This document shows positions 5,377 to 5,471 of a DNA stretch of 5,471 nucleotides, piece by piece (the stretch's first letter is position 1; the number at the start of each line of letters is the position of its first letter). The notes under the pieces are model-generated. The model was not told the origin of the DNA, ran no database searches, and worked only from the letters and a program-made list of their open reading frames with translations. The DNA is taken from assembly GCA_021827245.1 (NCBI GenBank), contig JAKAWN010000448.1:1-5471 (forward strand), written 5' to 3'. This DNA comes from Acidobacteriota bacterium (GTDB taxonomy: Bacteria > Acidobacteriota > Terriglobia > UBA7540). A program made the position numbers and the translations under genes.

Positions 5377-5471
5377 CAAATCGGCAGAGCAGCCCGCGCT
5401 GCACTTGCCGGTCGCCGAACGAGCTCCATTTCAGACTCCCCGCATTTCGGGGTCCCAGATAAATTTATGGA
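5376..5471 (-). CDS. Open frame entering from the right edge, possible gene end (unrecognised)
   Basis: A frame on the minus strand is open from the window edge to TGA at 5378-5376: 31 codons ending [17 protein letters not shown]. If real, it is the last part of a gene 14 bases upstream of queC (start 5361) in the same operon. I recognise no family, and a hairpin (5438-5452) lies within it. The open frame is short enough to be chance, and the stretch could equally be the queC leader. Confidence 0.2.
   Translation of the reverse strand, partial: SINLSGTPKCGESEMELVRRPASAARAALPI
5438..5452. repeat. Small GC hairpin upstream of queC
   Basis: CCCCG (5438-5442), loop CATTT, CGGGG (5448-5452). There is no T-run on the minus strand side. 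It may belong to the leader of queC or to the end of an upstream unit. Confidence 0.4.

Noticed and set aside
5380..5471. preQ1 riboswitch upstream of queC
   Set aside because: I looked for the class I pattern (short stem followed by an A-rich tail pairing back) and the class II layout. The hairpin at 5438-5452 has neither the conserved loop nor the A-rich tail.
5438..5471. 3' end of a tRNA gene at the right edge
   Set aside because: There is no T-loop GTTCGAATC-like motif and no acceptor stem with CCA spacing; the CCCCG/CGGGG hairpin is isolated.

Overview
This 5.5 kb window probably comes from a member of the Acidobacteriota (Terriglobia-like). That is an inference. It rests on a secreted protein joining a carboxypeptidase-regulatory-like domain to TPR repeats, on two secreted orphan proteins, and on a Flp-type pilin, all in moderately GC-rich DNA. 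No rRNA or other marker fixes the taxonomy. All credible genes lie on the minus strand, so they read from the right end of the window to the left.

Right part (about 4560-5471): queC, the preQ0 synthase of the queuosine/7-deazaguanine pathway, stands without other pathway genes in view. It is preceded by a short open frame that runs in from the edge and contains a small hairpin. Downstream of queC, a good sigma70-like promoter and a near-perfect Shine-Dalgarno site drive an exported carboxypeptidase-regulatory/TPR protein (3472-4533), whose true start is an ATG at 4533. An all-GC hairpin follows its stop codon and sits directly against the start of the next gene, an exported protein of unknown function (2734-3408).

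Middle (about 2310-2733): this long gene-free stretch is full of structure. It holds a set of nested inverted repeats, a second perfect GC-rich palindrome, a promoter with a consensus -35 box, and a possible 20-codon leader ORF. The leader's TGA overlaps the ATG of the downstream transporter gene. An inverted repeat lies over the same junction.

Left part (1-2309): a major-facilitator transporter of the SHS (sialate/lactate/pyruvate:H+ symporter) type is followed by a small exported protein, with nine bases between them. The Shine-Dalgarno site of the second gene overlaps the stop codon of the first, so these two are a translationally linked pair. An intrinsic terminator closes the unit. Beyond a 347-base gap, the left edge cuts the start of a Flp/Fap-type prepilin gene. 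It keeps the G|QDLIEY processing site, so a Tad/Flp pilus locus may continue outside the window.

Nothing here is clearly a new defence or mobile system. The most notable items are the regulatory architecture of the transporter leader, the hairpin that may mask the start of the 224-residue protein, and the palindrome cluster.
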